In this document: positions 1 to 8,583 of the stretch, one piece after another | Layout: every line of letters starts with the position of its first letter | Numbering within the stretch: the first letter of the stretch is position 1 | Source: a virus | Strand: one strand, 5' to 3' | DNA: 64,000 nt | Virus record (IMG/VR): IMGVR_UViG_3300023174_005299 | Coordinates: 1-64,000 of that record | Program-made: the position numbers and the translations under genes | The notes under the pieces: model-generated | Seen by the model: the letters and a program-made list of their open reading frames with translations, nothing else | Told to the model about the DNA's origin: nothing | Databases searched by the model: none

Positions 1-61
1 TTGGTTCAGGCTGTGCTTTTTGCGGTTTTTCTTTTTTTCTTTTAAAGAATTTTTCAAACAT
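1..61 (-). CDS. 5' end of a gene running out of the window, unknown product
   Basis: Only about 20 codons are visible. They start with ATG at 61 and read MFEKFFKRKKEKPQKAQPEP, a lysine-rich amphipathic N-terminus. The ATG shares a base with the stop of the MazG-like gene (TAATG overlap), the same translational coupling seen all along this strand, which is the main reason to call it. No function can be assigned. Confidence 0.55.
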   Translation of the reverse strand, partial: MFEKFFKRKKEKPQKAQPEP

Positions 62-438
62 TATTTTATCCCCTTGCTAACAAATGGCGCCAATTTTGGC
101 GGGTTCCATCCCATGGGCTTTAACACTTTGCCATCTTCACGTTTACGAACTTTGCCGGTTAGTTTATCAATTTTGGCAAAGTTGGTACTCATGACCTCTT
201 TCCATGCGCTTTCGCCATCTGCACCCATGCTGTGTATAGCACCAACAGTGACAACTAGGATATCAATTAAGGCATCAAGACATTCAACTTTGTCTGAGGC
301 AGAATTAGCAACCCACAATTCATCAACTTCTTCCTGTATCAATTTGGTGTACAAATCAAATTGATCTTGGTTGAATTGGTCAACTGTTTGGTCACAGGCC
401 CGCATAAATTTTTCTTGATCACGAAACACATTGGACAT
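61..438 (-). CDS. MazG-like nucleotide pyrophosphohydrolase
   Basis: The 125-residue all-alpha protein carries the MazG/phosphoribosyl-ATP pyrophosphohydrolase metal-binding pattern: EExxE at residues 36-40 and a second acidic helix with E52, D55 and D59. The C-terminal half (GKVRKREDGKVLKPMGWNPP) is the tail usually found in phage MazG-like proteins. The family hydrolyses (d)NTPs to NMP and PPi; in phages a role in nucleotide pools or in lowering ppGpp has been proposed. The start at 438 follows an AAAGGAA ribosome-binding site. The family call is good; the substrate is unknown. Confidence 0.8.
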   Translation of the reverse strand: MSNVFRDQEKFMRACDQTVDQFNQDQFDLYTKLIQEEVDELWVANSASDKVECLDALIDILVVTVGAIHSMGADGESAWKEVMSTNFAKIDKLTGKVRKREDGKVLKPMGWNPPKLAPFVSKGIK

Positions 439-448
439 TGTAATTCCT

Positions 449-661
449 TTAGACGTCTAGGTCCATTTCGCCGGCTTCTTTGACTAGAGCCAGCACTTCT
501 TCTAATGTATTACAAAGAATCTTGGCGTTGACGTATTCGCCTTTTTTGTTGCGACCACCTGCTTCTACCATAAAACCGTTATCGTAACGATTGATGGTAA
601 AATTTTCATTGATCTTTGTCAGCTTGTCGCTGAACTTGGTTACTGATTTTGCTGTCGCCAT
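449..661 (-). CDS. small conserved-type protein, 70 aa, unknown
   Basis: I place the start at ATG 661 (MATAKSVTKF), which follows AAAGGAAATTAAAATG; a longer reading frame upstream lacks a ribosome-binding site and runs into metK. The product is small, lysine-rich and predicted alpha/beta, with no cysteine cluster, signal or membrane segment. It lies between metK and the MazG-like gene in the same operon. I do not recognise a family. Confidence 0.6.
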   Translation of the reverse strand: MATAKSVTKFSDKLTKINENFTINRYDNGFMVEAGGRNKKGEYVNAKILCNTLEEVLALVKEAGEMDLDV

Positions 662-678
662 TTTAATTTCCTTTAAAT

Positions 679-1779
679 TTAAAATAAATCTACTTGTTCC
701 CACGGCAAGTTTTCCTTGCCAAAGTGACCATAGTTGGTTGTTGAGCTGTAGATAGGGCGGAACAAGTTAAATCTTTCGATGATACCTCGAGGAGTTAGAT
801 CAACATTGTCTTGAATCCATTTAGTCAATCTACGTCCTTGTGCGGCATCGGCAGTTTCAACATAGAAACTCATTGGTTGTGCCATACCGATTGCATAACT
901 AATCTGTACGTTTGCCCAAGGTGCTTGGCCACTGGCTACAATATTCTTGGCAAGGTAACGCATCATATAGGCGGCACTACGATCCACTTTAGTAGGATCT
1001 TTGCCACTGAAGGCTCCGCCACCATGAGCACTATAGCCACCGTAAGTATCAACAATAATCTTACGGCCAGTAAGCCCAGTATCGCCATCAGGACCACCAA
1101 TAACAAATCTACCAGTGGGGTTAATAAAGAATTCAGTTTCATTGTCTACGTATTTCTCTGGTAATACTCCACGAATAATATTTTCTACTACCATTCGAAC
1201 TTGTTCAATGCTGGCGCTTTCTGCGTGTTGAGTTGAACACACCACTTTGGCAATACGTCGTGGTGTGCCATCATCATTGTATTCAAATGTGACTTGACTC
1301 TTGGCATCAGGTTCTAACCAGACTACTGTACCTGCTTTGCGAATTTTAGCAAGTTCTTCTACAATACGATGGCTCCAATAAATTGCACTTGGCATATATG
1401 AAGGAGTTTCATTGCAAGCATAACCAAACATCAAACCTTGGTCGCCAGCACCAAATGTGTCAGTACCTAGTGCAATATCGGCACTTTGTCCGTGTAGTAG
1501 GTTAGTAATCTCTACAGTACGCCAATCAAAGCCGGATTGTTCATACCCAACATCTCTAATAACTCTGCGAACAGCACTGTTGATTGCCTCATCGGGAACC
1601 AGTCCCTTAAACTCACCAGCAATAACTACACGATTAGTAGTAACCAATGTTTCACACGCACACCTCAATGCTGGATTCTTTTGCGCCATAAACAAATCTA
1701 AAACAGCATCACTGATGGCATCAGCAACTTTATCAGGATGTCCTTCACTGACACTTTCACTAGTAAACAAATAACTCAT
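679..1779 (-). CDS. metK: S-adenosylmethionine synthase
   Basis: MetK makes S-adenosylmethionine from methionine and ATP. The 366-residue reading from ATG 1779 (ribosome-binding site AAAAGGAAATTA) begins MSYLFTSESVSEGHPDKVAD, with the HPDK ATP-binding motif at 14-17. It also contains GAGDQGLMFGYA, GGPDGDTGLTGRK and GGGAFSGKDPTKVDRS, the methionine- and metal-binding signatures. It is slightly shorter than the bacterial enzyme of about 384 residues and looks intact. Together with ahcY at 18980 it would support the many SAM-consuming enzymes here (three methyltransferases, QueE and other radical SAM proteins). Confidence 0.95.
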   Translation of the reverse strand: MSYLFTSESVSEGHPDKVADAISDAVLDLFMAQKNPALRCACETLVTTNRVVIAGEFKGLVPDEAINSAVRRVIRDVGYEQSGFDWRTVEITNLLHGQSADIALGTDTFGAGDQGLMFGYACNETPSYMPSAIYWSHRIVEELAKIRKAGTVVWLEPDAKSQVTFEYNDDGTPRRIAKVVCSTQHAESASIEQVRMVVENIIRGVLPEKYVDNETEFFINPTGRFVIGGPDGDTGLTGRKIIVDTYGGYSAHGGGAFSGKDPTKVDRSAAYMMRYLAKNIVASGQAPWANVQISYAIGMAQPMSFYVETADAAQGRRLTKWIQDNVDLTPRGIIERFNLFRPIYSSTTNYGHFGKENLPWEQVDLF

Positions 1780-1789
1780 TAATTTCCTT

Positions 1790-2080
1790 TTACCAACACT
1801 CAACGTCGGTGATGTCCATCTTAATTGATTGCTTGGGATCAAACTCAATGGTGACTGTGGGACCAATACCATTGGTGCTTACTTCACTCCACACTATTTG
1901 ATCCACGCTGTCATACATTTCAAAAACTTCTTGCAGTCGTTCAAACTGCTTACGTGTGATTATTATGGAAGTTGGTCGATTGCGCATCTTGATAAATTCC
2001 TCGTATTTTTCTTGTGTGCCCACACTGTAGCCACCGTCGCCTGAGTGGAGATCGGCACCTACTTGAATATTTTGGTTCAT
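1790..2080 (-). CDS. hypothetical protein, 96 aa
   Basis: The start ATG at 2080 overlaps the queE stop in a TGATG junction, so translation is probably coupled to queE. The product is acidic and soluble, with a central helix (ITRKQFERLQEVFEMYDSVD) followed by a beta-rich end. I recognise no family. Its position between queE and metK suggests co-expression with the base-modification genes but does not show a role. Confidence 0.6.
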   Translation of the reverse strand: MNQNIQVGADLHSGDGGYSVGTQEKYEEFIKMRNRPTSIIITRKQFERLQEVFEMYDSVDQIVWSEVSTNGIGPTVTIEFDPKQSIKMDITDVECW

Positions 2081-2964
2081 CAAGTGCCCCAGGCATTGCG
2101 CCAGATGTCAACTTGTAATCTTGGACTGTAGCGATAACCACGACGCATGGCCAGTGTGGCCACCTGTTGTGTATTGAGATTGTACACACCTGGCACTCCG
2201 CCAATGGGCATTAAATACACAGGTCCGCCAAACCCGGCACTGCGAAACTCTTCCACAGCACGATCCACATCACGCAAGTCCTGCTCATTACCCACAACAA
2301 ACTTCAAGTAAGTCATGCCCACGCTTTCATACTCTTTGATGATATTGGGATTGATGGCCTTGTCCCACGACTCGCCGGAACACGGAAGCTTGGGACTGAC
2401 ACTGAATGTCAACCGGTCATAATCTCTACCATGACGAGTAAATTCCTCAAACAAGTACTCACGAACATTGTCATACAAGGGTTGAGTACCATTGGTTTCA
2501 AATGTTAGATTTCGCAGTCCACGATCTCGACACTGTTGAATCATTTCTGGGTACAGTTGTTGATACGCCAAAAACGGTTCACCACCTGTGATCACCAAGT
2601 GTACATCATCAAGTCCATTGACCCCACTCCATTGTTGTCCCGGGATCATGTCATGCATCTTGTTCACAATTTCTTCAACTGTGCCCTGCTCATTGAACTT
2701 TTTAAATTCTGGATAGATACTTGCATAAGTGTCACAGCCCGAAGTCACCAATGGCAATTCTTCAAACTTATTGTACTTGTCAATGTTACGAATGATCTCA
2801 ACGACTTCAGGATTGGGACCGTTGATGACTTCGTCGCGGTCTCGTCCAAATTTCTTGCAACGAAAGTTACAGCCAAAGGTACGAAAGAAAACGCTGGGTA
2901 CTCCGGCCCAACGTCCTTCACCTTGCAAACTATAAAAGATTTCTGTATAGGTAATTTTTTCCAT
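2080..2964 (-). CDS. queE: 7-carboxy-7-deazaguanine synthase (radical SAM)
   Basis: QueE converts 6-carboxy-tetrahydropterin to 7-carboxy-7-deazaguanine, the third step after FolE and QueD (both in this window). The 294 aa show the N-terminal family pattern EIFYSLQGEG (residues 9-17), then C32-x3-C36, then GCDTYAS with C77, and ITGGEP for SAM binding at about 130. In most QueE proteins the third cluster cysteine comes within a few residues; here about 40 residues separate C36 from C77, an insertion. The end (VDIWRNAWGT) resembles the usual QueE terminus. A sigma70-like promoter ends 5 nt before the ATG. Confidence 0.88.
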   Translation of the reverse strand: MEKITYTEIFYSLQGEGRWAGVPSVFFRTFGCNFRCKKFGRDRDEVINGPNPEVVEIIRNIDKYNKFEELPLVTSGCDTYASIYPEFKKFNEQGTVEEIVNKMHDMIPGQQWSGVNGLDDVHLVITGGEPFLAYQQLYPEMIQQCRDRGLRNLTFETNGTQPLYDNVREYLFEEFTRHGRDYDRLTFSVSPKLPCSGESWDKAINPNIIKEYESVGMTYLKFVVGNEQDLRDVDRAVEEFRSAGFGGPVYLMPIGGVPGVYNLNTQQVATLAMRRGYRYSPRLQVDIWRNAWGT

Positions 2965-2969
2965 GTTGT

Positions 2970-2998
2970 ATTATACTATAAAAATAAGATTTATGCTA
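2970..2998 (-). promoter_or_regulatory. sigma70-like promoter of queE
   Basis: On the minus strand TAGCAT and TATAAT are separated by 17 nt. The -10 box is perfect and the -35 is weak. The -10 ends only 5 nt before the queE ATG, so the transcript would start at or next to the start codon. Confidence 0.5.
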
Positions 2999-2999
2999 G

Positions 3000-3776
3000 T
3001 TAAATTTTTCTTGCTTTTACCAAAAGGTGCCATCCTAGATACTCTCTAACAGCTTCCCTCATGACTTCTGGCATGGCAGCAAACCAGGGTTCTAATTCAA
3101 AATGTCCTTGTTTGTATTCAGGCACATTGTACATAAAACAATGATCCTGTCTCACTCGTTCAACGTTGAACAACCCATCTAAGAGTCCAACTATGTCTTC
3201 TTTGGTGTAGGCGTCGGCATATGGACATTCGGCTTGTGCTTCAAATTGGTCTAGACCTTTTTGTATCATGGCATACTTCCAACTGTTCCTTGCATATACC
3301 ATGAATCTAAATTCGCCGTCAACGTCCAAGACTTCATGCAAATTCTTAATATGCTCTCGCATGCCCGGGAAATGATGCAACACACCATAACTGTATACAA
3401 GATCAAATTTTCCTATGTGTGATAACAGATCTTTGTCAGTGACACTGCCTTCGTGAAATTCTCCAGCAAGATCCAACAACTCGAATCGATCTCGACAGAT
3501 TTGAATGCTCTGGGAACTTATGTCTATACCAGTGTAATGTGCGCCATGGCGAGCAAATTGCTCAGCATCAGTGCCAATGCCACATCCAATCTCCAACACA
3601 CGTTTGCCCCTCCACAAATGGAACTTGGCAAAATCCAGCACATGGGGTTCAGCACGATATCTTTTTTCTGTGACTTGTTGAAAATACAATTCAGTACCCA
3701 CAGGCTCGTTGCTGTGGTTGATGTTGCAAGGTTGTCGATTCCAGTAGTCAACTATGTTTTGATCTAATGTTGTCAT
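3000..3776 (-). CDS. class I SAM-dependent methyltransferase
   Basis: A 258-residue Rossmann-fold methyltransferase with motif I VLEIGCGIGTDA (about 60-71), the acidic motif II (GIDISSQSI) and motif IV DLVYSYGVLHHFPG. The layout resembles UbiE/COQ5-type small-molecule methyltransferases; the substrate cannot be read from the sequence. Its start overlaps the stop of the upstream glycosyltransferase (ATGA), so the two are co-translated. It may act on a glycan or on the modified base. Confidence 0.75.
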   Translation of the reverse strand: MTTLDQNIVDYWNRQPCNINHSNEPVGTELYFQQVTEKRYRAEPHVLDFAKFHLWRGKRVLEIGCGIGTDAEQFARHGAHYTGIDISSQSIQICRDRFELLDLAGEFHEGSVTDKDLLSHIGKFDLVYSYGVLHHFPGMREHIKNLHEVLDVDGEFRFMVYARNSWKYAMIQKGLDQFEAQAECPYADAYTKEDIVGLLDGLFNVERVRQDHCFMYNVPEYKQGHFELEPWFAAMPEVMREAVREYLGWHLLVKARKI

Positions 3777-4591
3777 AAAAAGTTTTCTTTGTTTATCCGT
3801 TTAATCTGTTGATTGGGGTCATATTCGGGGCTGACCATTTTTTCCCAGGGATCTTGTGTGCCATTTAAAATATTTGTAAACCAAGAAATGTCTTCGCCTT
3901 GGCTTTTAAGATATTCTGCTATTTTTCGGCAATCACCAAGCCGATGAGTGCGCCAAGATATGAAATTAAAATCCTTGGGATGACCTGGATTACCTTCTAG
4001 CATGGGCCGATTGTTAAAAGTCTCATCGTTGTTGTTGCCAGTCAAATCAAATCTATCATGTGTTACATCAACATCAAGGTTGACAACAATGTCAACCATG
4101 TAACTAATTTGACTAATCCAAGCGTCGGATAACTGGTGAGCACTCAAATATCCAAACAGTTCAAACCATTTGCGTGGGACAATTGGAAAAACAGCATAGG
4201 GGTGGCAATTGTGTGTGGGTATACGCAATGTTCGGAATTTGCCAGTGTGTTCGGTGATTTTTAAATCCCAATCTTTGGTGTGAATAATTGCATCATCATT
4301 CCAAAACATAATCCAATCTCCAGTGGCATGTTTGGCCAATGAATTTACATATTCATTTAGTCTTTCATACCCAACTGGTTCATAGATCAGTGCTGTGAAT
4401 GGCATGCTGTGTTGCTCAATCACAGGTTGAATATTGGTTGAAAAGTACTCAATGCTGTCAGTGTCATCGTTGTCAAACGCCAGCAGTAATTGCACTTTTG
4501 TTATGTCATTGGCTGTGTCAATTAAACTTTTGACACTGGCTTCTAACGAAGCAGTCCTGCCACGAGTGGGTAATAGTACAGAAATATTCAT
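3773..4591 (-). CDS. GT2-like (GT-A fold) glycosyltransferase
   Basis: The 272 aa begin NISVLLPTRGR, the opening strand of family 2 glycosyltransferases. They carry acidic motifs for nucleotide-sugar and metal binding (FDNDDTDS near 40, WNDDAI near 98). No membrane segment is seen. The gene is coupled to the downstream methyltransferase and follows queD. The acceptor is unknown: a virion glycan, host surface or modified DNA are all possible. No clear ribosome-binding site precedes ATG 4591. Confidence 0.65.
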   Translation of the reverse strand: MNISVLLPTRGRTASLEASVKSLIDTANDITKVQLLLAFDNDDTDSIEYFSTNIQPVIEQHSMPFTALIYEPVGYERLNEYVNSLAKHATGDWIMFWNDDAIIHTKDWDLKITEHTGKFRTLRIPTHNCHPYAVFPIVPRKWFELFGYLSAHQLSDAWISQISYMVDIVVNLDVDVTHDRFDLTGNNNDETFNNRPMLEGNPGHPKDFNFISWRTHRLGDCRKIAEYLKSQGEDISWFTNILNGTQDPWEKMVSPEYDPNQQIKRINKENFL

Positions 4592-4602
4592 TTTAATATA
4601 TG

Positions 4603-5088
4603 TTAGATATCAAACTCGCCATCTTCTCTATGACCACTACGGCCTGCCATGTTACTATCAGTCTCACGCACCTCTACTCTACAGCACCATACACGTTTGG
4701 CTTCTTCACTACCGCAGTTGGGTAAAAAGATTGTGTTGATATATTCATATAAGAAATCAGCAAGACCTTCACATCCTGTACGCTCAACTTCTGTGATCTT
4801 TGCCAGCTTTAAACGGCCTAGTTCCAGTAGGTGTTCACGCATGGGATCATCTTGTGCAACTAATAGAGTATGGTCAAACCATTCTTCTAATTTATCTTTG
4901 AGTGGGCGTAAGCCACCGAAGTCAGTTACCCAGTTACGGGCATCTAATGTATCAGCTTCAAACTCAAAGTGAAAACTCATGGCATAGCCATGAATCAAAT
5001 TACAATGACTGTCGGCACGCCATTGACGGTATGCCACAGGACCTGTTTGTCTGTATGTCTTTGTTGAAAAGAACTTTTTATTTGCCAT
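4603..5088 (-). CDS. queD: 6-carboxy-tetrahydropterin synthase (QueD)
   Basis: QueD/PTPS T-fold protein of 161 aa, second step of the deazaguanine pathway (dihydroneopterin triphosphate to 6-carboxy-tetrahydropterin). Visible motifs are H28-x4-H33-G-Y35 (zinc site), WFDHTLL, and the GCEGLADFLY helix holding the conserved glutamate. In the textbook enzyme the zinc site reads H...HGH; here the last ligand is Tyr. I believe HGY variants form a recognised subclade, so this need not mean loss of function. It has its own sigma70 promoter and an AGGAGA ribosome-binding site. Confidence 0.85.
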   Translation of the reverse strand: MANKKFFSTKTYRQTGPVAYRQWRADSHCNLIHGYAMSFHFEFEADTLDARNWVTDFGGLRPLKDKLEEWFDHTLLVAQDDPMREHLLELGRLKLAKITEVERTGCEGLADFLYEYINTIFLPNCGSEEAKRVWCCRVEVRETDSNMAGRSGHREDGEFDI

Positions 5089-5105
5089 GTTTTCTCCTAT
5101 GTTAG

Positions 5106-5134
5106 ATTATAGCATAGGCAGCAGAATTTGTAAA
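5106..5134 (-). promoter_or_regulatory. sigma70 promoter of queD
   Basis: On the minus strand TTTACA, a 17-nt spacer and TATAAT, with an extended -10 (ATGCTATAAT). The predicted start lies about 10 nt before the AGGAGA ribosome-binding site and the ATG at 5088. Confidence 0.7.
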
Positions 5135-5164
5135 GCGGGAGTGATGCCAAAAGACCGCTAATAA

Positions 5165-5821
5165 TTACAAGGTTTTCCAAGTCTCAATTGATATAAACTC
5201 TTTGACCCATGTTTGCTTGTTGTACTCGATATCACTGTACTGACAAGAGCAATGCCATTGAAAATTTTCCCAAGCAATTAAATCTCCCGGGGATTCCCAT
5301 TTTATAGTTTCTCGAACACTAAAGTTTGCTGATTCTTCTTTAAAAGATTCTGAATAGTTAGGCAAAATATCCAGCATATCTGAGTAAAGTGGTTCGTCTA
5401 GATTAGGCGGACTGTTAAAAAAAGCAGTACCCGGGGCGTAGCCTTTCTTCCACCATAGTGGTATCAAGAAAATAAAACCACCGCGATGGCCATTATTGCG
5501 ATGTTCAGTTAACCAACTTGTGTTCCTGACATCTGAGTGAGGTCCAATTGGCGCTGAAAGATATCTTATACTAGAATCATAAATGGTAAAGTCTCCAAAG
5601 TCTTCTTTTAATTTAGAAACTATTTGATGAATTGGACTGTCTAATTTTTCGTAGTGTAAAATTCGATCCCAACATCCTTGATATCCAATTTTTGATTTTT
5701 CCCAGGTATATGGTCCACTGGATGCCAACAAAGAATCATTTATTTTATTATAGTATGATCTAAATTGATCAACAAAATCTACTGTAAGGTAGTTCTTTTT
5801 GTATATAATTTTTTTCTGCAT
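5165..5821 (-). CDS. putative 2OG-Fe(II) oxygenase-like protein
   Basis: The 218 aa contain PHSD (H95, D97), an iron-binding HxD pattern, followed by a core and a late WENFQWH (H190), giving the HxD...H facial triad of 2-oxoglutarate/Fe(II) oxygenases. A conserved arginine for 2OG is not obvious. Such proteins are frequent in T4-like phages of aquatic bacteria, usually with unknown substrate. The gene lies between the HIT gene and queD and has no clear ribosome-binding site. Confidence 0.5.
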   Translation of the reverse strand: MQKKIIYKKNYLTVDFVDQFRSYYNKINDSLLASSGPYTWEKSKIGYQGCWDRILHYEKLDSPIHQIVSKLKEDFGDFTIYDSSIRYLSAPIGPHSDVRNTSWLTEHRNNGHRGGFIFLIPLWWKKGYAPGTAFFNSPPNLDEPLYSDMLDILPNYSESFKEESANFSVRETIKWESPGDLIAWENFQWHCSCQYSDIEYNKQTWVKEFISIETWKTL

Positions 5822-5829
5822 ATTGTTAA

Positions 5830-6222
5830 TTATGCTGGGATTCGATAACTAGTTTTCTTGTAGTTGGCCTGCCCAACTATCACGCCCCGAACCCCACCGA
5901 CTGGGTCTGCACAATCACCGATGCGTCTTGGGATAAGATGCACATGTGGATACATCACTGTTTGACCAGCGGCTTCACCCGAGTTGATGCCCACATTAAA
6001 GGCATCACATTCACCAGCATCCACCATTCGTTGACCTTCAAACAACGCTGACGCCAGGGCTTCTCGAATCACGCTAGGCGTGTTGTATTTGGGTACAAAC
6101 AAAAGATGGCCCTTGGTCACTGGATAACGATCGCTGTATACAACAATGTGGAAATCTTCCCAAACTTTTTGATCCCACGGAGCCACACCTTGCTGTTGTG
6201 CAGTTTCTAGATCCACTATCAT
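5830..6222 (-). CDS. HIT-family nucleotide hydrolase/transferase
   Basis: Histidine-triad family protein of 130 aa starting at ATG 6222; a longer TTG start would overlap folE. Motifs are the substrate loop FNVGINSGEAAGQTV and HVHLIPRR (H93, H95), with Tyr in place of the first triad histidine. The DPVGGVRGVI segment after it is typical of bacterial HIT proteins. Family members cleave dinucleotide polyphosphates or AMP conjugates. It follows folE closely and is probably co-transcribed. Confidence 0.8.
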   Translation of the reverse strand: MIVDLETAQQQGVAPWDQKVWEDFHIVVYSDRYPVTKGHLLFVPKYNTPSVIREALASALFEGQRMVDAGECDAFNVGINSGEAAGQTVMYPHVHLIPRRIGDCADPVGGVRGVIVGQANYKKTSYRIPA

Positions 6223-6223
6223 G

Positions 6224-6907
6224 TCAGTTTCTCTTGCAGTTGTTGACAATGTTCATGAACTCCACACGCACTGATGGATCATTCTTAAAAACACCACCAA
6301 GCTTGCTGGTAACTGTTGAACTACCTACATCTTCGACTCCGCGGCTCTTGACACAATAGTGTTGTGCATCTACCACAACTGCAATATCGTCGGTTTCTAG
6401 AATATACTGTAGAGCATAGTACACTTGTTCGGTCAGGCGTTCTTGAATCTGAGGTCTCTTGCTAAAGTACTCAACCACTCGATTGATCTTTGACAAGCCT
6501 AGTACTTTTTGTTTGGGAATGTAGCCCACTGTGGCCACTCCATCAATGACAACAAAGTGGTGCTCGCAGTTGCTTTGCACGTTGACGTTGCGCTCAACCA
6601 CCATCTCATCGTACTTCATCTTGTTGTCAACTGTGGTACATTTGGGAAATGCTTCGTAGTCTAGTCCCCAAAAGATTTCATTCACATACATCTTGGCCAC
6701 ACGCTTGGGCGTGTCCATCAAGCTGTCATCGCTCAAGTCCAGGCCCAACACTTCCATGATGTGTTTAAAATCACGCTCAATCAAGTCAATCTTGTCTTTG
6801 CGATCAACAGCATGTTGAAATGTGGGAGTTTCTACTCCACACTTGACCAAGTGTTGGTGTACACGTTGACCCAGATCGGGGTCACATTTAGTTTTATTAT
6901 AACTCAT
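6224..6907 (-). CDS. folE: GTP cyclohydrolase I
   Basis: FolE turns GTP into dihydroneopterin triphosphate, the entry step of deazaguanine (and folate) synthesis. The 227 aa include the zinc and active-site motif SNCEHHF (C114-H117), PKQKVLGLSKINRVVEYFS, and HYCVKSRGV (C185) with the STVTS end. ATG 6907 is chosen over an upstream frame because it follows AAGGAAGGAAAAC. The gene has a strong sigma70 promoter and a hairpin in its leader. With queD, queE and dpdA it forms a near-complete route to modified guanine. Confidence 0.95.
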   Translation of the reverse strand: MSYNKTKCDPDLGQRVHQHLVKCGVETPTFQHAVDRKDKIDLIERDFKHIMEVLGLDLSDDSLMDTPKRVAKMYVNEIFWGLDYEAFPKCTTVDNKMKYDEMVVERNVNVQSNCEHHFVVIDGVATVGYIPKQKVLGLSKINRVVEYFSKRPQIQERLTEQVYYALQYILETDDIAVVVDAQHYCVKSRGVEDVGSSTVTSKLGGVFKNDPSVRVEFMNIVNNCKRN

Positions 6908-6943
6908 TTTGTTTTCCTTCCTTACGCGGATTAATTTGAAAAG

Positions 6944-6965
6944 TTTGCTACCTTTGTGTAGCAAA
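6944..6965 (-). promoter_or_regulatory. hairpin in the folE leader
   Basis: A perfect 8-bp inverted repeat (TTTGCTAC / GTAGCAAA) with a 6-nt loop sits in the untranslated leader of folE, between the predicted transcription start near 6972 and the ribosome-binding site. It could be a mRNA structure controlling folE. It does not match the riboswitch consensus sequences I know (preQ1, THF). Confidence 0.4.
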
Positions 6966-6978
6966 AGATATTTAGTAA

Positions 6979-7007
6979 ATTATAGCAGTATCTAAGAGAT
7001 TATGCAA
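6979..7007 (-). promoter_or_regulatory. sigma70 promoter of folE
   Basis: On the minus strand TTGCAT, a 17-nt spacer and TATAAT, with an extended -10 (TGCTATAAT). It overlaps the end of galE and gives a leader of about 65 nt. Confidence 0.75.
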
Positions 7008-7965
7008 GTTTTTTATTATACCAGGCCCAGGCATGAGTGATCATGTCAGCTAATGTGTATTCTGGTTGCCAATTGCCCACTTTGGCAAACAGCGAGCTGT
7101 CAGCACACAACTTTTCTGGGTCTCCAGTCCGACGGTCACCGTACACTACGTTGACATTTTTTCCAGTAATCTTTGATACAGTATCAATTACTTCTTGGTT
7201 ACTGTGCATTTTATTCACACCAAGATTGTAAATGCCACATGGTACAGATGGATCAATGGCAGCCACATGTGCCCGAGCAATATCTGCCACATGCACATAG
7301 TCTCTTAAACAAGTTCCATCAGCAGTGTTATAATCTTTACCATAGCAAGTGAACTCGGTGTTGTCTCTAACGCTTTCAAGCAATTTTGCAATAATGTGTG
7401 AGGCACCAGTTCCTTGTCCATGTCTTGCTTCGGGGTCTGCGCCGGCAGCATTGAAGTACCTAAACGTCACAAAGTCCAAGCCATAAGCTTGTGCATAGCT
7501 TTGTAAAAACCATTCAGTCATTAATTTACTTTGCCCATATGGACTTATCGGTGCAGTAGGGTCGACTTCAAAACAAGGAGTCATTACAGGATCACCATAT
7601 ACTGCGGCACTACTGCTGTAGATAACTCTGGGACGATTTTCAAGGAACAACAATGCATCCAGCATTGCCAAAGTTTTGGCTGTGTTGTTGTGGAAATATT
7701 CTCTGGGATTATCATGACTTGGTCCCACCAAGCTTGTGCCAGCACAATGTACCACTGCTAGCACTTCCTCCGAAGCCAACATCTCCAACGATCTATTGCT
7801 GGCAAAATCAGTTTGTACAAACTGTCCAACATATGTTTGTAGATGCTCAGGCAATGGTAGTAAGTCAATGCCCACTACTCTGTACCCTTGTGAGTGCAAC
7901 TGTATTGCAGTCTGTCCACCAATGTAACCGCTTACTCCGGTCACTATAATAATATTACGATTCAA
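7000..7965 (-). CDS. galE: UDP-glucose 4-epimerase
   Basis: An extended SDR enzyme of 321 aa that interconverts UDP-glucose and UDP-galactose. It shows the NAD-binding GVSGYIGG (G10, G13, G16), the catalytic Ser near 118 and YGQSK (Y143, K147), then RYFNAAGADP, a GalE signature. The start is TTG at 7965 preceded by AGGTGG; no ATG fits because the NAD motif begins at residue 8. It can supply sugar donors for the nearby glycosyltransferases. Confidence 0.9.
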   Translation of the reverse strand: MNRNIIIVTGVSGYIGGQTAIQLHSQGYRVVGIDLLPLPEHLQTYVGQFVQTDFASNRSLEMLASEEVLAVVHCAGTSLVGPSHDNPREYFHNNTAKTLAMLDALLFLENRPRVIYSSSAAVYGDPVMTPCFEVDPTAPISPYGQSKLMTEWFLQSYAQAYGLDFVTFRYFNAAGADPEARHGQGTGASHIIAKLLESVRDNTEFTCYGKDYNTADGTCLRDYVHVADIARAHVAAIDPSVPCGIYNLGVNKMHSNQEVIDTVSKITGKNVNVVYGDRRTGDPEKLCADSSLFAKVGNWQPEYTLADMITHAWAWYNKKLA

Positions 7966-8025
7966 TTTTTACCACCTAACATTTTTAACAAGATTTCACT
8001 ACCAATAAATTTGGTACAACTTTAA

Positions 8026-8583
8026 TCATTTGAAATTTTTACTATACCATACTTTGTGTAATTTATTTACGGCATCAACGTTAAGATTAATTTTTAAAAA
8101 ATAATTAATTCTATTAATAACAGAAGTTATGTCTTCAACAAACCATTCTGAAATAGAAATATTCATAATATTGTCTAGTGATTCATTAAAATAGTGCTGG
8201 TACATAAAAGGTTCATATAAAAATACTTGCTCGCCTTCAAAATAATCGCCGTTTTTAAAATAAACATATCCTAATTGTTTTCTTCTTTTGGATAGTAATT
8301 GGTGATCTTGTGAATTGTCGTTACAGATTATGATAAATTTTTTATTTTTTATATCTCGTATTTGATTTTGATAAGACATAATTTCACCAAAGTGTCCATG
8401 CAATACGTGTGTATTTTCTGGATCAGCCAATGCTGTTTCGATTTGGCTTGCTTGTAAATTTCTTCCTGGAGTTTGATGCACAGTTGGGTTGGTATACTGC
8501 AATTTAGAAATATCACTAACAAGTATATTTTTTAAATGATTACCTCCGGCAGCCGGAGGAAATGGTATTATAATAGTAGTCAC
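8026..8583 (-). CDS. sulfotransferase-like/P-loop-type protein of unknown function
   Basis: The 185-aa product starts at GTG 8583, overlapping the stop of the upstream glycosyltransferase (GTGA). Its N-terminus, IIIPFPPAAGGNHLKNIL, resembles the PAPS-binding loop of the sulfotransferase-like protein at 54422 (LTGPQGSGNHLWSKIF). The rest is AT-rich, lysine/asparagine-rich and unrecognised. The family link rests on this one loop. Confidence 0.4.
   Translation of the reverse strand: MTTIIIPFPPAAGGNHLKNILVSDISKLQYTNPTVHQTPGRNLQASQIETALADPENTHVLHGHFGEIMSYQNQIRDIKNKKFIIICNDNSQDHQLLSKRRKQLGYVYFKNGDYFEGEQVFLYEPFMYQHYFNESLDNIMNISISEWFVEDITSVINRINYFLKINLNVDAVNKLHKVWYSKNFK

Noticed and set aside
6908-6999. 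preQ1 or THF riboswitch in the folE leader
   Set aside because: There is a good hairpin, but the loop and tail do not match the preQ1-I pattern (C-rich loop plus A-rich tail) or the THF aptamer as I remember them.
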